Below, piece by piece: positions 35,480 to 43,058 of a stretch of 64,000 nucleotides of DNA. The stretch covers positions 124,001 through 188,000 of the forward strand of contig NZ_JAQZAN010000011.1 in assembly GCF_028737255.1 (NCBI RefSeq). The letters run 5' to 3'. The translations under genes and the position numbers were made by a program. The DNA comes from Actinomycetospora straminea (lineage in GTDB: Bacteria; Actinomycetota; Actinomycetes; Mycobacteriales; Pseudonocardiaceae). The notes beneath the pieces were generated by a model, which was not told where the DNA came from, searched no databases, and saw only the letters and a program-made list of their open reading frames with translations. How positions within the stretch are numbered: the stretch's first letter is position 1; each line of letters opens with the position of its first letter.

Positions 35480-36325
35480 TCAGCGCTCCTCGGGCGGAAA
35501 GTCCGCGCCGACCGCCACGTCGCGCCAGGCCCTGGCCTCGTCGATGCGCTGCTGCCAGAGCTGCGGGGCGAGGTCGGCGGCCATCTCGCCGAGCAGCAGG
35601 CGCCGGGGCGGGTCGTCGCTGTCGACGGCGCGGATCATCGCCCGGCCGGCGCGGTGCGGGTCGCCGGGCTGGGTGAAGGCCTGCGAGCCGTCCATCGCCG
35701 CGCGGCGCGGGCCGAGGACCTCGTCGTAGGCGTGCATCGGCGTCGCGCGGACCATGCTGCCGCCGTTCCAGTCGGTGCGGAACGGGCCGGGCTCGACGAT
35801 CGTCACCTGGATGCCGTACGGCGCGACCTCCTGCGCCAGCGACTCCGACAGACCCTCGAGCCCCCACTTCGTGGCGTGGTAAAGCCCGGTGTTCGGGAAG
35901 GCGCCGACGCCGCCGATGCTCGAGATCGGCAGCAGGTGCCCCGACCCCTGGGCGCGCATCGTCGGCAGCACCGCCTGCAGGCTCCACAGCGCGCCGAACA
36001 GGTTGACCTCGACCTGCGCGCGGGCCTCCTCCTCGCTGACCTCCTCGACCCCGCCGGCCAGGCCGTAGCCGGCGTTGGCCACGAGCACGTCGATGCGGCC
36101 CGTCTCGGCGGCGACCTGGTTGGTCACCGCGAGGACGGCGGCCCGGTCGGTGACGTCGAGGTCGCGGGTCAGCAGGCGGTCGCCGTGCTGGTCGGCGAGG
36201 TCGTCGAGGGTCGCGGCGTCGCGCGCTGTCGCCACCACCCGGTCGCCGACGGCGAGCACTTCCTCCACGAGGGCGCGGCCGAGGCCCCGGGACGCGCCGG
36301 TCACCAGCCAGGTGCGATCACTCAT
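35480..36325 (-). CDS. Short-chain dehydrogenase/reductase (SDR family)
   Basis: This 281-aa classical SDR enzyme has cofactor motif TGASRGLG (residues 9-16), an NAG motif in ANAGYG, catalytic Ser in ISSIGG, and YHATK containing the catalytic Tyr and Lys. The C-terminal third (PMHAYDEVLGPRRAAMDGSQ, then GDPHRAGRAMIR) is typical of the retinol-dehydrogenase-like subgroup that acts on diverse alcohols or ketones. Residues after the second strand (ARDAATL) include an Arg that favours NADP(H). The substrate is unknown. It is convergent with the short HTH protein through a repeat element. The ATG at 36325 gives the usual N-terminus. Confidence 0.92.
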   Translation of the reverse strand: MSDRTWLVTGASRGLGRALVEEVLAVGDRVVATARDAATLDDLADQHGDRLLTRDLDVTDRAAVLAVTNQVAAETGRIDVLVANAGYGLAGGVEEVSEEEARAQVEVNLFGALWSLQAVLPTMRAQGSGHLLPISSIGGVGAFPNTGLYHATKWGLEGLSESLAQEVAPYGIQVTIVEPGPFRTDWNGGSMVRATPMHAYDEVLGPRRAAMDGSQAFTQPGDPHRAGRAMIRAVDSDDPPRRLLLGEMAADLAPQLWQQRIDEARAWRDVAVGADFPPEER

Positions 36326-36392
36326 GCCCCCGACATACCCCGTGCGGGGCCCGGCCCGTCAGCCCGGCCCGTCAGCCCGCCAGCCCGCAGCG

Positions 36393-37295
36393 TCAGTCCG
36401 CGCGGCCCAGGCCGTCGTCGGGGATCGCCGCGCCGCCGTAGCCGATGTAGTCGCCGGACGAGTTGCGCAGGCCGCCGGCCTCGACGTCCTCGATGCTGTG
36501 GTTCGCGACCATCGTGCGGACACCCGCGGTGATGTTGGCGACCGGGTCGAAGATGCCGCGGTCGGCGAGCTCGGGGAGCACCGCGTTGCGGAACGTCGTG
36601 TCGATGAGCTGCATGAGCCCCTTCGACGGCGTGCCGGCCGCGGCGTTGGAGTCCCAGTCGTTGACGGCGTCGGCGTTGCCCGTCGACTCCCGCATGATGA
36701 TCTTCTTGACGCCCGGCGCCAGCCGCTGCGGCAGGCCCATGAGCCCGAGCGCCTTGGCGATCTGGCCGTCCAGCGTGCGCTCGTTGCCCGCCGCGTAGGG
36801 CGTGCCGAACTCCAGCGGCCCGTTCTCCCGCGTGACGGTGATCGACTTCATCAGCGAGGAGACGTCGTCGGCGTCACCGGCGCTCGGCTCGTCGGCGGAG
36901 GCCGAGGACACCGCGGTCGCCGCCGACGCGGGCATCGCGACCGGGCTGATCGTGGCGACGCCCCCGGCCGCGGGCGCCGCGCGGTGCTGGGAGGCGAGGG
37001 CGAGCGCGGCCGTCGCCGCGGGGTCGGGTGCGACCGGGGCCTCGGCGTCGGCGACGTGCGTGTCGAGCGTCTGGACGGCGGGGAGCACCGCGCCGGCGGC
37101 GACCGCCGCGACCAGGATCGAGCCCGTGGTGGAGGCGGACCGGGTCGAGGACGTCCGGGTGGAGGACCGGGTCGAGGACGTCCGGGGGGAGGACGACCGG
37201 GTTCGGCGCGCGCCCGTCCGGGTACCGCTCAGGGAGAACGGGACCGTGTCGGGGTCACCTATCCCGTGTCGGCTCACCGTCACCTCGCGGGTCAT
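36393..37295 (-). CDS. Lytic transglycosylase (SLT domain) with N-terminal low-complexity region and membrane segment
   Basis: This protein of about 300 aa is exported or anchored. It starts with a basic, Ser/Thr/Arg-rich cytosolic region of about 50 residues that is built from a 27-bp DNA repeat, followed by a single hydrophobic segment (SILVAAVAAGAVLPAVQTL) and an Ala-rich spacer. The C-terminal domain, about residues 180-300, has the SLT-like pattern with catalytic Glu in IIMRESTGNADAVN and GLMQLIDTTF. Such enzymes cleave the glycan strands of peptidoglycan. The ATG at 37295 was chosen among several starts. A long (342-bp) GC-rich leader precedes it, and in actinobacteria wall hydrolase genes are often controlled by c-di-AMP riboswitches; see findings. 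Confidence 0.85.
   Translation of the reverse strand: MTREVTVSRHGIGDPDTVPFSLSGTRTGARRTRSSSPRTSSTRSSTRTSSTRSASTTGSILVAAVAAGAVLPAVQTLDTHVADAEAPVAPDPAATAALALASQHRAAPAAGGVATISPVAMPASAATAVSSASADEPSAGDADDVSSLMKSITVTRENGPLEFGTPYAAGNERTLDGQIAKALGLMGLPQRLAPGVKKIIMRESTGNADAVNDWDSNAAAGTPSKGLMQLIDTTFRNAVLPELADRGIFDPVANITAGVRTMVANHSIEDVEAGGLRNSSGDYIGYGGAAIPDDGLGRAD
37141..37194. repeat. Two tandem 27-bp repeats inside the transglycosylase gene
   Basis: Copies at 37141-37167 and 37168-37194 are identical at 26 of 27 positions and keep the reading frame (9 codons each). They encode the Arg/Ser/Thr-rich N-terminal tail. Copy number could vary between strains. Confidence 0.88.
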
Positions 37296-37637
37296 CGGGG
37301 GCGGACGGTCGGCGGGACGAGGGGGAGCGACGCCGTGACCGTTCCGTGATCGGACGCCTCGGAACATAGCGAGGTCGTCCCGTGGCTCCGCGTGGCCCTC
37401 CCCGCCCCGGAGGCGCCGATCGCGCCCGCTTCCCGTGTCCGTGGCGCCGGGTGGTCCGACGGGCGGGGCGAGGTTGCCGATGCGTCCCCGCGCATGCCCG
37501 CGGGCGGGCGAGCGGGCGCGCCGAACGGTCCGCGCGGCGCCGGGCGGTCGTCCCCGGATCGGCCGCACGGGTTCCGCGGGGCGGCGGACCCTTCACCGCA
37601 GCGAGGCGCCGCCGGTCGTGTCGAGCGTGTCGGGGGC
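37296..37637. other. 342-bp non-coding leader between esterase stop and transglycosylase start
   Basis: Both neighbours are on the minus strand, so this is the leader and promoter region of the transglycosylase gene. No supported ORF is present. On the minus strand, segments GCGGAACCCG and GCAACCTCGCC stand out and could belong to a structured leader, but I cannot fold it reliably. A c-di-AMP (ydaO-type) riboswitch is the natural hypothesis for this gene class and is untested. Confidence 0.35.
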
Positions 37638-38594
37638 TCAGGCCGCGAGCAGGTCCCCGAGCGCGTCGAGGGCGCGGTCGCCCTCCGCCCGGGCCGCCGC
37701 CGACGCCGCGGCCAGCCCGAAGAACCCGTGCACGAGCCCGGCGCCCTCGAGTCGCCGCACCGCCACCCCCGCGGCCTCCAGGGCGTCGGCGTAGGCGCGG
37801 CCCTCGTCGCGCAGCGGGTCGAGCTCCGCGGTCGCCACGACGGCCGGCGCCACCCCGTCCAGGCCCCCCGGCTCGGCGGCCGCGCGCAGCGGCGCCACCG
37901 ACGGGTCGTCGCGCAGGGCGGCGTCGGGCACGTAGCGCTCCCAGAACCACACGAGGTCCGCGCGCGTGAGGAAGGGACCGTCGGCGTTCTCGTCCACCGA
38001 CGCCGAGGCCATCGTCGGGTCGAGGCCCGGGTAGAGCAGCAGCTGTGCGTCGAGGCGCGGACCCCAGTCGCGGGCCAGCAGCGCGACGCCGGCGGCGAGA
38101 CCGGCGCCGGCGCTGTCGCCGCCGACGACGAGGCGGTCGGAGGGTCGCTGGAGCGCGGCCCAGCGCAGCGCGGTGTGGGCGTCGGTCAGCGGCGCGGGGT
38201 GGGGGTGCTCGGGCGCGAGGCGGTAGTCGACGGACACGACGGTGGCCCCGAGGTGCGTGCACACCCGCCGGGCCGCGCCGTCGCCGGTGTCGAGGTCGCC
38301 CAGCACCCAGCCCCCGCCGTGCAGCCAGAGGACCGTGATTGCCGCCTGCTCCCCGGGCGGCTCGTAGACCCGCACGGCGACGTCGGCGTCGGTCCCGGTG
38401 CCGCTGGCGGGTGCGACGTCGTCGTGCACCGACCCGACCGACGCCGCGTCCCCGCGCCGGATCAGCGCCAGCTCGCGGTAGTTGCGGCGCGCCTCGCCCA
38501 CGTCGGCGCGGGTCAACGGCAGCCGGCCGTCGCCGGTCAGGCGGGTGATCGCCGCGGCGAGCTCGGGGTCGATCCGGTCCGTGGTCTCGGCCAT
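37638..38594 (-). CDS. Alpha/beta hydrolase fold-3 (hormone-sensitive-lipase-like) esterase
   Basis: This 318-aa esterase belongs to the HSL/fold-3 family. The oxyanion motif HGGGW is near residues 95-99, the nucleophile Ser in GDSAGAG near 162, the acid Asp in AELDPLRDEG near 257, and the catalytic His in LVHGFFG near 289. It is cytoplasmic, with no signal peptide. The substrate is probably a short-chain ester; nothing more precise is visible. The ATG at 38594 fits the family. It is divergent from the ArsR/SRPBCC pair, and the twin operators for that regulator lie 46-108 bp from its start, so the esterase may be co-regulated. Confidence 0.9.
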   Translation of the reverse strand: MAETTDRIDPELAAAITRLTGDGRLPLTRADVGEARRNYRELALIRRGDAASVGSVHDDVAPASGTGTDADVAVRVYEPPGEQAAITVLWLHGGGWVLGDLDTGDGAARRVCTHLGATVVSVDYRLAPEHPHPAPLTDAHTALRWAALQRPSDRLVVGGDSAGAGLAAGVALLARDWGPRLDAQLLLYPGLDPTMASASVDENADGPFLTRADLVWFWERYVPDAALRDDPSVAPLRAAAEPGGLDGVAPAVVATAELDPLRDEGRAYADALEAAGVAVRRLEGAGLVHGFFGLAAASAAARAEGDRALDALGDLLAA

Positions 38595-38639
38595 GCGCGC
38601 ATCCTCGCCGTCGTCCCCGGCACTCGCCAACGGATCGCG

Positions 38640-38657
38640 TTCAACCCAGGGGTTGAA
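38640..38657. promoter_or_regulatory. Operator palindrome 1 for the adjacent ArsR-family regulator
   Basis: Arms TTCAACCC and GGGTTGAA are exact inverted repeats around AG. It overlaps a plausible -35 box (TTGAAG, 38654-38659). The same TCAACC/GGTTGA half-sites recur 46 bp downstream. Confidence 0.7.
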
Positions 38658-38681
38658 GAAGGAGCCGGTCGGCGCTATCGT
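38654..38681 (+). promoter_or_regulatory. Predicted promoter of the ArsR-SRPBCC pair
   Basis: TTGAAG (38654-38659) and TATCGT (38676-38681) are separated by 16 bp. They lie between the two TCAACC-type palindromes, so a regulator bound there would block polymerase. Assignment is by consensus and spacing only. Confidence 0.5.
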
Positions 38682-38686
38682 TCTTC

Positions 38687-38702
38687 TCAACCGCAAGGTT
38701 GA
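38687..38702. promoter_or_regulatory. Operator palindrome 2 for the ArsR-family regulator
   Basis: Half-sites TCAACC (38687-38692) and GGTTGA (38697-38702) flank GCAA. It covers the expected transcription start, just before the ribosome site AAGGAG. Confidence 0.65.
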
Positions 38703-38715
38703 ACAAGGAGTGAGC

Positions 38716-39081
38716 GTGGACGACCAGCTCTCGCGGGTGTTCTCGGCCCTCGCCGACCCCATCCGCCGCGACATGGTGGCCCGCCTCGCCGTCGCCGACG
38801 CCGGCGTCAACGAGCTCGCCGAGCCCTACGACGTCAGCGTCCAGGCGGTGTCCAAGCACCTCAAGGTGCTGGAGGAGGCGGGCCTCGTCAGTCGCACCAA
38901 GCAGGCCCAGCGCCGGCCGGTCCACCTCGAGGCGGAGGTCTTCGACCTGATGACCAAGTGGATCGAGCGCTACCGCCGCCAGGCGGAGGAGCGCTACCGC
39001 CGTCTCGACGACGTCCTCGCCGAGATGGACACCGAGCAGTCCCCGATCGACACCCGACACACCGAACGAGGAGCCTCGTGA
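38716..39081 (+). CDS. ArsR-family winged-helix repressor
   Basis: This protein of about 121 aa has the ArsR-type HTH (about residues 8-75: FSALADPIRRDMVARLAVAD, VNELAEPYDVSVQAVSKHLK, VLEEAGLVSRTKQAQRRPVH). Its C-terminal helix, ERYRRQAEERYRRLDDVL, is typical of the subgroup paired with SRPBCC proteins. No metal-sensing Cys pairs are present. The GTG at 38716 is preferred because AAGGAG lies 5 bases before it; a GTG at 38710 is also in frame. The next gene starts one base into its stop. Twin palindromes upstream suggest autoregulation. The signal it senses is unknown. Confidence 0.92.
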   Translation: MDDQLSRVFSALADPIRRDMVARLAVADAGVNELAEPYDVSVQAVSKHLKVLEEAGLVSRTKQAQRRPVHLEAEVFDLMTKWIERYRRQAEERYRRLDDVLAEMDTEQSPIDTRHTERGAS

Positions 39082-39563
39082 TGAACACCGCGACCCGCGA
39101 GACCACCATCACCGCCGACCCGGCCGTGCCGACCATCCTCATCACCCGCGAGTTCGACGCCCCCGTCGCGAACGTCTTCCGCGCGCACGTCGAGGCCGAC
39201 CTCGTGAAGCGCTGGCTCGGCCCGCGCGGTCTCGCCATGGAGATCGACCACTGGGACGCCCGGACGGGCGGCGGCTACCGCTACACCCACCGCGACGACG
39301 ACGGCGAGTACCGCTTCTTCGGCTCGTTCCACGAGGTCCGGCCGGACGAGCGCATCGTCCAGACCTTCACCTACGAGGGCTTCCCCGACGGCGTCAGCCT
39401 CGAGACGTTGACCTTCGTCGACCTCGGCGACGGCCGCACCCGCCTCGAGGGCCTGTCGGTGGTCGACTCGATGGAGGCCCGCGACGCCATGCTCTCCAGC
39501 GGTATGGACGTGGGCGTCAAGGAGGGCTACGAGCAGCTCGACGAGCTGCTGGCGGCCGAGTGA
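39081..39563 (+). CDS. SRPBCC (AHSA1-like) domain protein
   Basis: This 160-aa helix-grip protein of the AHSA1/START-like family is encoded directly after the ArsR repressor, sharing one base (TGATG). Landmarks are ILITREFDAPVANVFRAHVE (residues about 19-38), KRWLGPRGLAMEIDHWDART, and YEGFPDGVSLETLTFVDLGD. Such ArsR-SRPBCC operons are widespread in actinobacteria and usually annotated as ATPase activator or polyketide-cyclase-like, though the true ligand is generally unknown. The fold binds a small hydrophobic ligand, so the pair may be a ligand-responsive switch. Confidence 0.92.
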   Translation: MNTATRETTITADPAVPTILITREFDAPVANVFRAHVEADLVKRWLGPRGLAMEIDHWDARTGGGYRYTHRDDDGEYRFFGSFHEVRPDERIVQTFTYEGFPDGVSLETLTFVDLGDGRTRLEGLSVVDSMEARDAMLSSGMDVGVKEGYEQLDELLAAE

Positions 39564-39609
39564 GCCCGCCGCCCGGCCGGCCCGCGGCGGCCGGCCGTGC
39601 ACCGGCTCG

Positions 39610-40119
39610 CTAGAGCTCGTCGTACGGCGCGGCGTAGCGGAAGGGGCCGCGGGGCGGGTCGTCGACGAGGGCGCGCGCCTGGAAGTACCGGCCCCACGCC
39701 GGGTCGGGCGCCTCGACGCCGAGCTCGCTCGCGGGGCGGAAGCCCGTGCGCGCGTAGAAGCCGGGCTCGCCGAGCAGCGCGACGAGCACCTCGTCGCGGG
39801 CCTCCGCCGCCCCGACGACGGCGTGCACCATCGCCGTCCCGACGCCCCGGCCCTGGTGGTCCGGACGGACGGCGATCGGGCCGAGGCCGAGGGCGGGGTG
39901 CTCGCCGACCCGGCCGCGGGTGGCGACGACGTGCCCGACCACCGCGTCGCCGACCACCGCCACCAGCGAGAACGCCGGGAGCCAGCCCGCGTCCGCGCGG
40001 AGCCGGTCGAGCAGGCCGACCTCGACGGGCTCCGCGGCGCCGTCGGGGACGGGGAAGGCGGCGGCGACCACCGCCCGCACCGCCGGGACGTCGCCGGGGC
40101 GTTCGCGTCGGACGAGCAC
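39610..40119 (-). CDS. GNAT-family N-acetyltransferase
   Basis: This protein of about 169 aa has a GNAT fold. The acetyl-CoA pyrophosphate loop region is LGLGPIAVRPDHQGRGVGTA (Q/RxxGxG/A pattern, about residues 74-93), followed by FYARTGFRPASELG near 124-137. The substrate amine is unknown. It is closest in look to the family of putative acetyltransferases related to YhbS. The GTG at 40119 starts at the conserved VLVRRERPGDVPAV. A longer frame extends through the tRNA gene to 40515 and is rejected for that reason. It is downstream of, and in the same direction as, the tRNA-Gly gene. Confidence 0.88.
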   Translation of the reverse strand: MLVRRERPGDVPAVRAVVAAAFPVPDGAAEPVEVGLLDRLRADAGWLPAFSLVAVVGDAVVGHVVATRGRVGEHPALGLGPIAVRPDHQGRGVGTAMVHAVVGAAEARDEVLVALLGEPGFYARTGFRPASELGVEAPDPAWGRYFQARALVDDPPRGPFRYAAPYDEL

Positions 40120-40236
40120 GGGCGCAGCGTGGGGCCGGTGGACACCGAGCGGCAAGGGGTTTCGCGGTCGCCGCGAGACGACGACGGCCCGCCCTCGGTG
40201 ATCGAGGAGCGGGCCGCTGACCTGCAGGAACGGGCG

Positions 40237-40310
40237 TGGAGCGAGTGACGGGAATCGAACCCGCGTTCTCAGCTTGGGAAGCTGATGTTCTACCATTGAA
40301 CTACACTCGC
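40237..40310 (-). tRNA. tRNA-Gly (anticodon CCC), CCA encoded
   Basis: Read on the minus strand, the gene begins GCGAGTGTAG at 40310 and folds as a 71-nt cloverleaf plus encoded CCA (40237-40239). The acceptor stem GCGAGTG pairs with CACTCGC. The anticodon arm TCAGC-TTCCCAA-GCTGA gives anticodon CCC, and the T arm carries GGTTCGATTCC. Discriminator base is U. It decodes GGG. The neighbourhood with dcd a few kb away resembles glyU-dcd of mycobacteria. Confidence 0.97.
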
Positions 40311-40568
40311 GCGGTGCTCTGAGCAGCCTACACGCCGTCCCGGCGGTCGCGGGTGGGCCCGTTGCTCCGGCGCCCAGCGTGACTACACGCGTGTGGTTCA
40401 CCGCCTCATCACGGTCAGGTCTCGGGTTGGACGCGACCCGATCGCACACAGCGTCACCACCGGTTGCGTCGTCGGGGTAGATCCACGACCCGGCCCTCCT
40501 GCTGGGCCTCGGCATCGTGTTGGCTGGTCAGCGACATGAGCACGGAGACCGGTGGGGGTGAGATCGCG
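40311..40568. other. 258-bp region upstream of tRNA-Gly and the following gene
   Basis: This must hold the tRNA promoter (minus strand) and the promoter of the plus-strand gene starting at 40569. A 10-bp perfect palindrome ACACGCGTGT lies at 40384-40393. An in-frame ATG at 40536 could lengthen the next gene. Nothing else is supported. Confidence 0.4.
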
Positions 40569-41141
40569 ATGACTGCGCGTGAGCAGCAGGAGCGGTCGCT
40601 CCCCGAGATGTTCGTCATCGTCGCGTCCACCGAGGACGCCGACGCCCTCGCACCGCTCGCCGGCCGTGACCACGAGGTCGTCCCCGTCCTCGTCGCGACC
40701 GGACCGGACCCGATGGCCGTCGACGACGTCCTCGACGGGCTCGGGGCCCTGGCCGGGCGGGTGCTGCTGGTCGAGACGCCCGACGAGGGGCCGGTGCCGG
40801 AGACCGTCGCGCTGCTGCCGCGCCTCGACGCGCTCGTCGCCGACGACGTGCCCGCGGTGGTCCTCGTCCGCGGAGGGTCCCCGACGGCGCTCGCCGCCAC
40901 CCAGGCGGCGGTGTGGCGCGGCGTCCCGGTGGTGGCGGTGCCCGTCAACGGGGACTCGGCGGTCGGCGCCGCGAACCAGGCGGCGATCGCCGCGCTGGTC
41001 GCCTCGCAGAGCCCGCGGGACGTCGACCCCGACCAGGTCCGTGCCGCGGCGGCCGCCCAGCGACTGGTGCGCGAGCGCCCGGGGCCCGGCGGGGGCTCCC
41101 GCGTCGTGCGCCTCGCGAACCACCGCACGTTGTCCGCCTGA
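40569..41141 (+). CDS. Short protein resembling half of a UDP-GlcNAc 2-epimerase/GT-B domain
   Basis: This protein of about 190 aa (201 if the ATG at 40536 is used) has Rossmann-like alternation: PEMFVIVASTEDADALAPLA, HEVVPVLVATGPDPMAVDDV, AVVLVRGGSPTALAATQAAV and GVPVVAVPVNGD. The third block is like the WecB stretch GD(T/S)xSALAAALAA...GIPVAHVEAG, placing it near UDP-N-acetylglucosamine 2-epimerases, but those are about 370 aa. Only one half-domain is present, so catalytic activity is doubtful. GGGGGTGAG precedes the ATG at 40569. The position after tRNA-Gly and before a diguanylate cyclase gives no clear role. This could be a degenerate relic or a separate small family. Confidence 0.7.
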   Translation: MTAREQQERSLPEMFVIVASTEDADALAPLAGRDHEVVPVLVATGPDPMAVDDVLDGLGALAGRVLLVETPDEGPVPETVALLPRLDALVADDVPAVVLVRGGSPTALAATQAAVWRGVPVVAVPVNGDSAVGAANQAAIAALVASQSPRDVDPDQVRAAAAAQRLVRERPGPGGGSRVVRLANHRTLSA

Positions 41142-41172
41142 CGGTCACCCAGAGCGAGCGCAGGCGCCCACT

Positions 41173-41189
41173 TCATCACTCAGTGATGA
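41173..41189. promoter_or_regulatory. 17-bp palindrome upstream of the diguanylate cyclase gene
   Basis: Exact arms TCATCACT and AGTGATGA flank a central C, 106 bp before the GTG at 41295. It has the size of a dimer operator. No second copy was noticed elsewhere in the window. Confidence 0.45.
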
Positions 41190-41294
41190 GGAGGGCACGA
41201 AAAGTAGAAGGTGTTACCCACTCCCGGCTAACGTCATGCGTCGCACGGCTGATGGTCCTGGTGGACAGGCCGTGCGCCAGGAGGGCGGGGGTTG

Positions 41295-43055
41295 GTGAGG
41301 CGAGCACCGAGGCTGATTCACGAGGTCCAGAGGCTGGGCATCACGGTGTCGATCGCTGCCCTGGTCATCGTGCTCCTCGTCGTGTTCAGGCTCGTCTGGT
41401 CGGTCGCGGTGACCACGCCCGCGGACAACCGTCTGCAGAGCGGTCTCCTCGCGCTCGAGGACTCGCACCAGGCCATGCTCGACATGGACGCCTCGCTGCG
41501 CGGCTTCCTCGCGACGGGCGACCAGTTCTTCGCTGACGCGGCCACCGCGGCCGCGCCGCGCCTCGCCGCGGCCGACACGCAGATGGTCAACCTGCTCGAG
41601 GAGCCCCAGCTCCGCCAGGACGTGTTGGCCCTCCTCCTGGCCCAGCAGCGGTGGCGCACCGAGTGGGCCGACCAGGCGCGGCGCCTGCCGCCGCCCGGAG
41701 GGGCCGAGACCTTCCTCAAGCAGGGCACGGCGCTGTTCGACGACTACCGGGCCCGCAAGGACGCGACCCGCGTCGACGTCCTCGACGAGATCGAGACGGC
41801 CGACCGCAACGCCATCGCCGCCCAGTGGGTCGTCGGCGTCCTCATCGCCGCGGTCGGCGGGGTCACGCTCGTCGTCGCCCTGCGCGGGCGGCGACGGCTG
41901 CAGGACCACGTCGTCGCGCCCGTCGACGGCCTGCTCGCCTCGGTGCGCGGCATCGGGGAGGGACGCCTGGCCCCGCCGGAGCCGGTGAACGGCTCGGAGG
42001 AGCTCGTGGCCCTGCGCGACGGGCTCGCGGACATGACCGTCTCCCTGCGCCGCCAGCGCGAGGAGGCCGCGGCCCAGGCCGAGCGGCTGCAGGCCCAGAC
42101 CGACCGGCTGCGGACCATCCTGATCATGGCTCGCGAGATCGCGGGCAGTCTCAACACCCGCTACGTCATCGACTCGACGGTCCAGGCGGCGGTCGCGGTC
42201 ACCGACGGCAGGGTGCTGCTGTGGCTGCTCGAGGAGGACGGCAACGGCCTCGAGCTCGCCTACGACTCCGACCGCGGCGCCGTGTCGCCCCTGGAGACCC
42301 ACTGCAACCTCGGGGTGGGCGTGGTCGGGCGGTCGGCGCGGTACGGCCAGATCTCGCGCGGCGACCCCGACACCGGCGAGGACGCGGCGGTGGCGGTGCC
42401 GCTGGTCGTCGGTGCGCGGGTCATCGGCATCCTCGAGTGCTACGACTCCCCGGACGGCGAGGTCGACGGCCAGGCGCTGTCCGCGGTCGAGATGCTCGCG
42501 ACCCTCTCCGGCTCGGCGATCGAGGCCAGCCGCCTGCACGCCGCCACCGAGCGCCTCTCGCAGTTCGACCCGCTCACGCAGCTCGCCAACCGGCGGCGGC
42601 TGGGCGCCGACCTCGACAGCGCCGTGGCCAACGCCAAGCGGCACTCCTCGCCGATGTCGGTGATCATGCTCGACCTCGACCACTTCAAGGAGCTCAACGA
42701 CCGCTACGGCCACCAGCAGGGCGACGTCGTGCTCCAGGAGGTCGCGAGCACCCTGCGGATCGCGATGCGCGACGGCGAGACGGCGTACCGCTACGGCGGC
42801 GAGGAGTTCGCCATCCTCGTCACCCGCGGCGGCCCCGACGACGCGGTGAAGCTGGCCGAGCGGCTGCGCAACCGCGTCGAGGAGGACTTCCGGCGCGGCG
42901 ACAAGCAGCTGGTCACGGCGTCCTTCGGCGTCGCGGGCCTGCCCGAGCACGCCGGCGACGGCGAGGCCCTGCTCAGCGAGGCCGACCGGGCGCTCTACTC
43001 CGCCAAGAACGCCGGCCGCAACCGCGTGCACCGGGCCGGCGGGCTGGTCGACTGA
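41295..43055 (+). CDS. Membrane diguanylate cyclase: CHASE3-HAMP-GAF-GGDEF
   Basis: This protein of about 586 aa makes cyclic di-GMP from two GTP. It begins with a membrane helix (GITVSIAALVIVLLVVFRLV), then an extracytoplasmic CHASE3-like region (about 45-165), a second helix (about 178-198, WVVGVLIAAVGGVTLVVAL), a HAMP-like segment, a GAF domain (about 275-415) and the C-terminal GGDEF domain. The active-site motif is GGEEF in YRYGGEEFAIL. The usual inhibitory site RxxD just before it reads RDGE, so product inhibition through that site is uncertain. The ribosome site AGGAGGGCGGGG supports the GTG at 41295; a TTG precedes it by one codon. No EAL domain is present. Confidence 0.93.
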   Translation: MRRAPRLIHEVQRLGITVSIAALVIVLLVVFRLVWSVAVTTPADNRLQSGLLALEDSHQAMLDMDASLRGFLATGDQFFADAATAAAPRLAAADTQMVNLLEEPQLRQDVLALLLAQQRWRTEWADQARRLPPPGGAETFLKQGTALFDDYRARKDATRVDVLDEIETADRNAIAAQWVVGVLIAAVGGVTLVVALRGRRRLQDHVVAPVDGLLASVRGIGEGRLAPPEPVNGSEELVALRDGLADMTVSLRRQREEAAAQAERLQAQTDRLRTILIMAREIAGSLNTRYVIDSTVQAAVAVTDGRVLLWLLEEDGNGLELAYDSDRGAVSPLETHCNLGVGVVGRSARYGQISRGDPDTGEDAAVAVPLVVGARVIGILECYDSPDGEVDGQALSAVEMLATLSGSAIEASRLHAATERLSQFDPLTQLANRRRLGADLDSAVANAKRHSSPMSVIMLDLDHFKELNDRYGHQQGDVVLQEVASTLRIAMRDGETAYRYGGEEFAILVTRGGPDDAVKLAERLRNRVEEDFRRGDKQLVTASFGVAGLPEHAGDGEALLSEADRALYSAKNAGRNRVHRAGGLVD

Positions 43056-43058
43056 CCG

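Noticed and set aside
36393-37568. Longer start for the transglycosylase inside its leader
   Set aside because: Upstream codons give Arg/Pro-rich text without a family match, and a leader fits better. The ATG at 37295 is near the recognised N-terminal tail.
40120-40515. N-terminal extension of the GNAT protein
   Set aside because: It would translate through the tRNA-Gly gene. The family start is at 40119.
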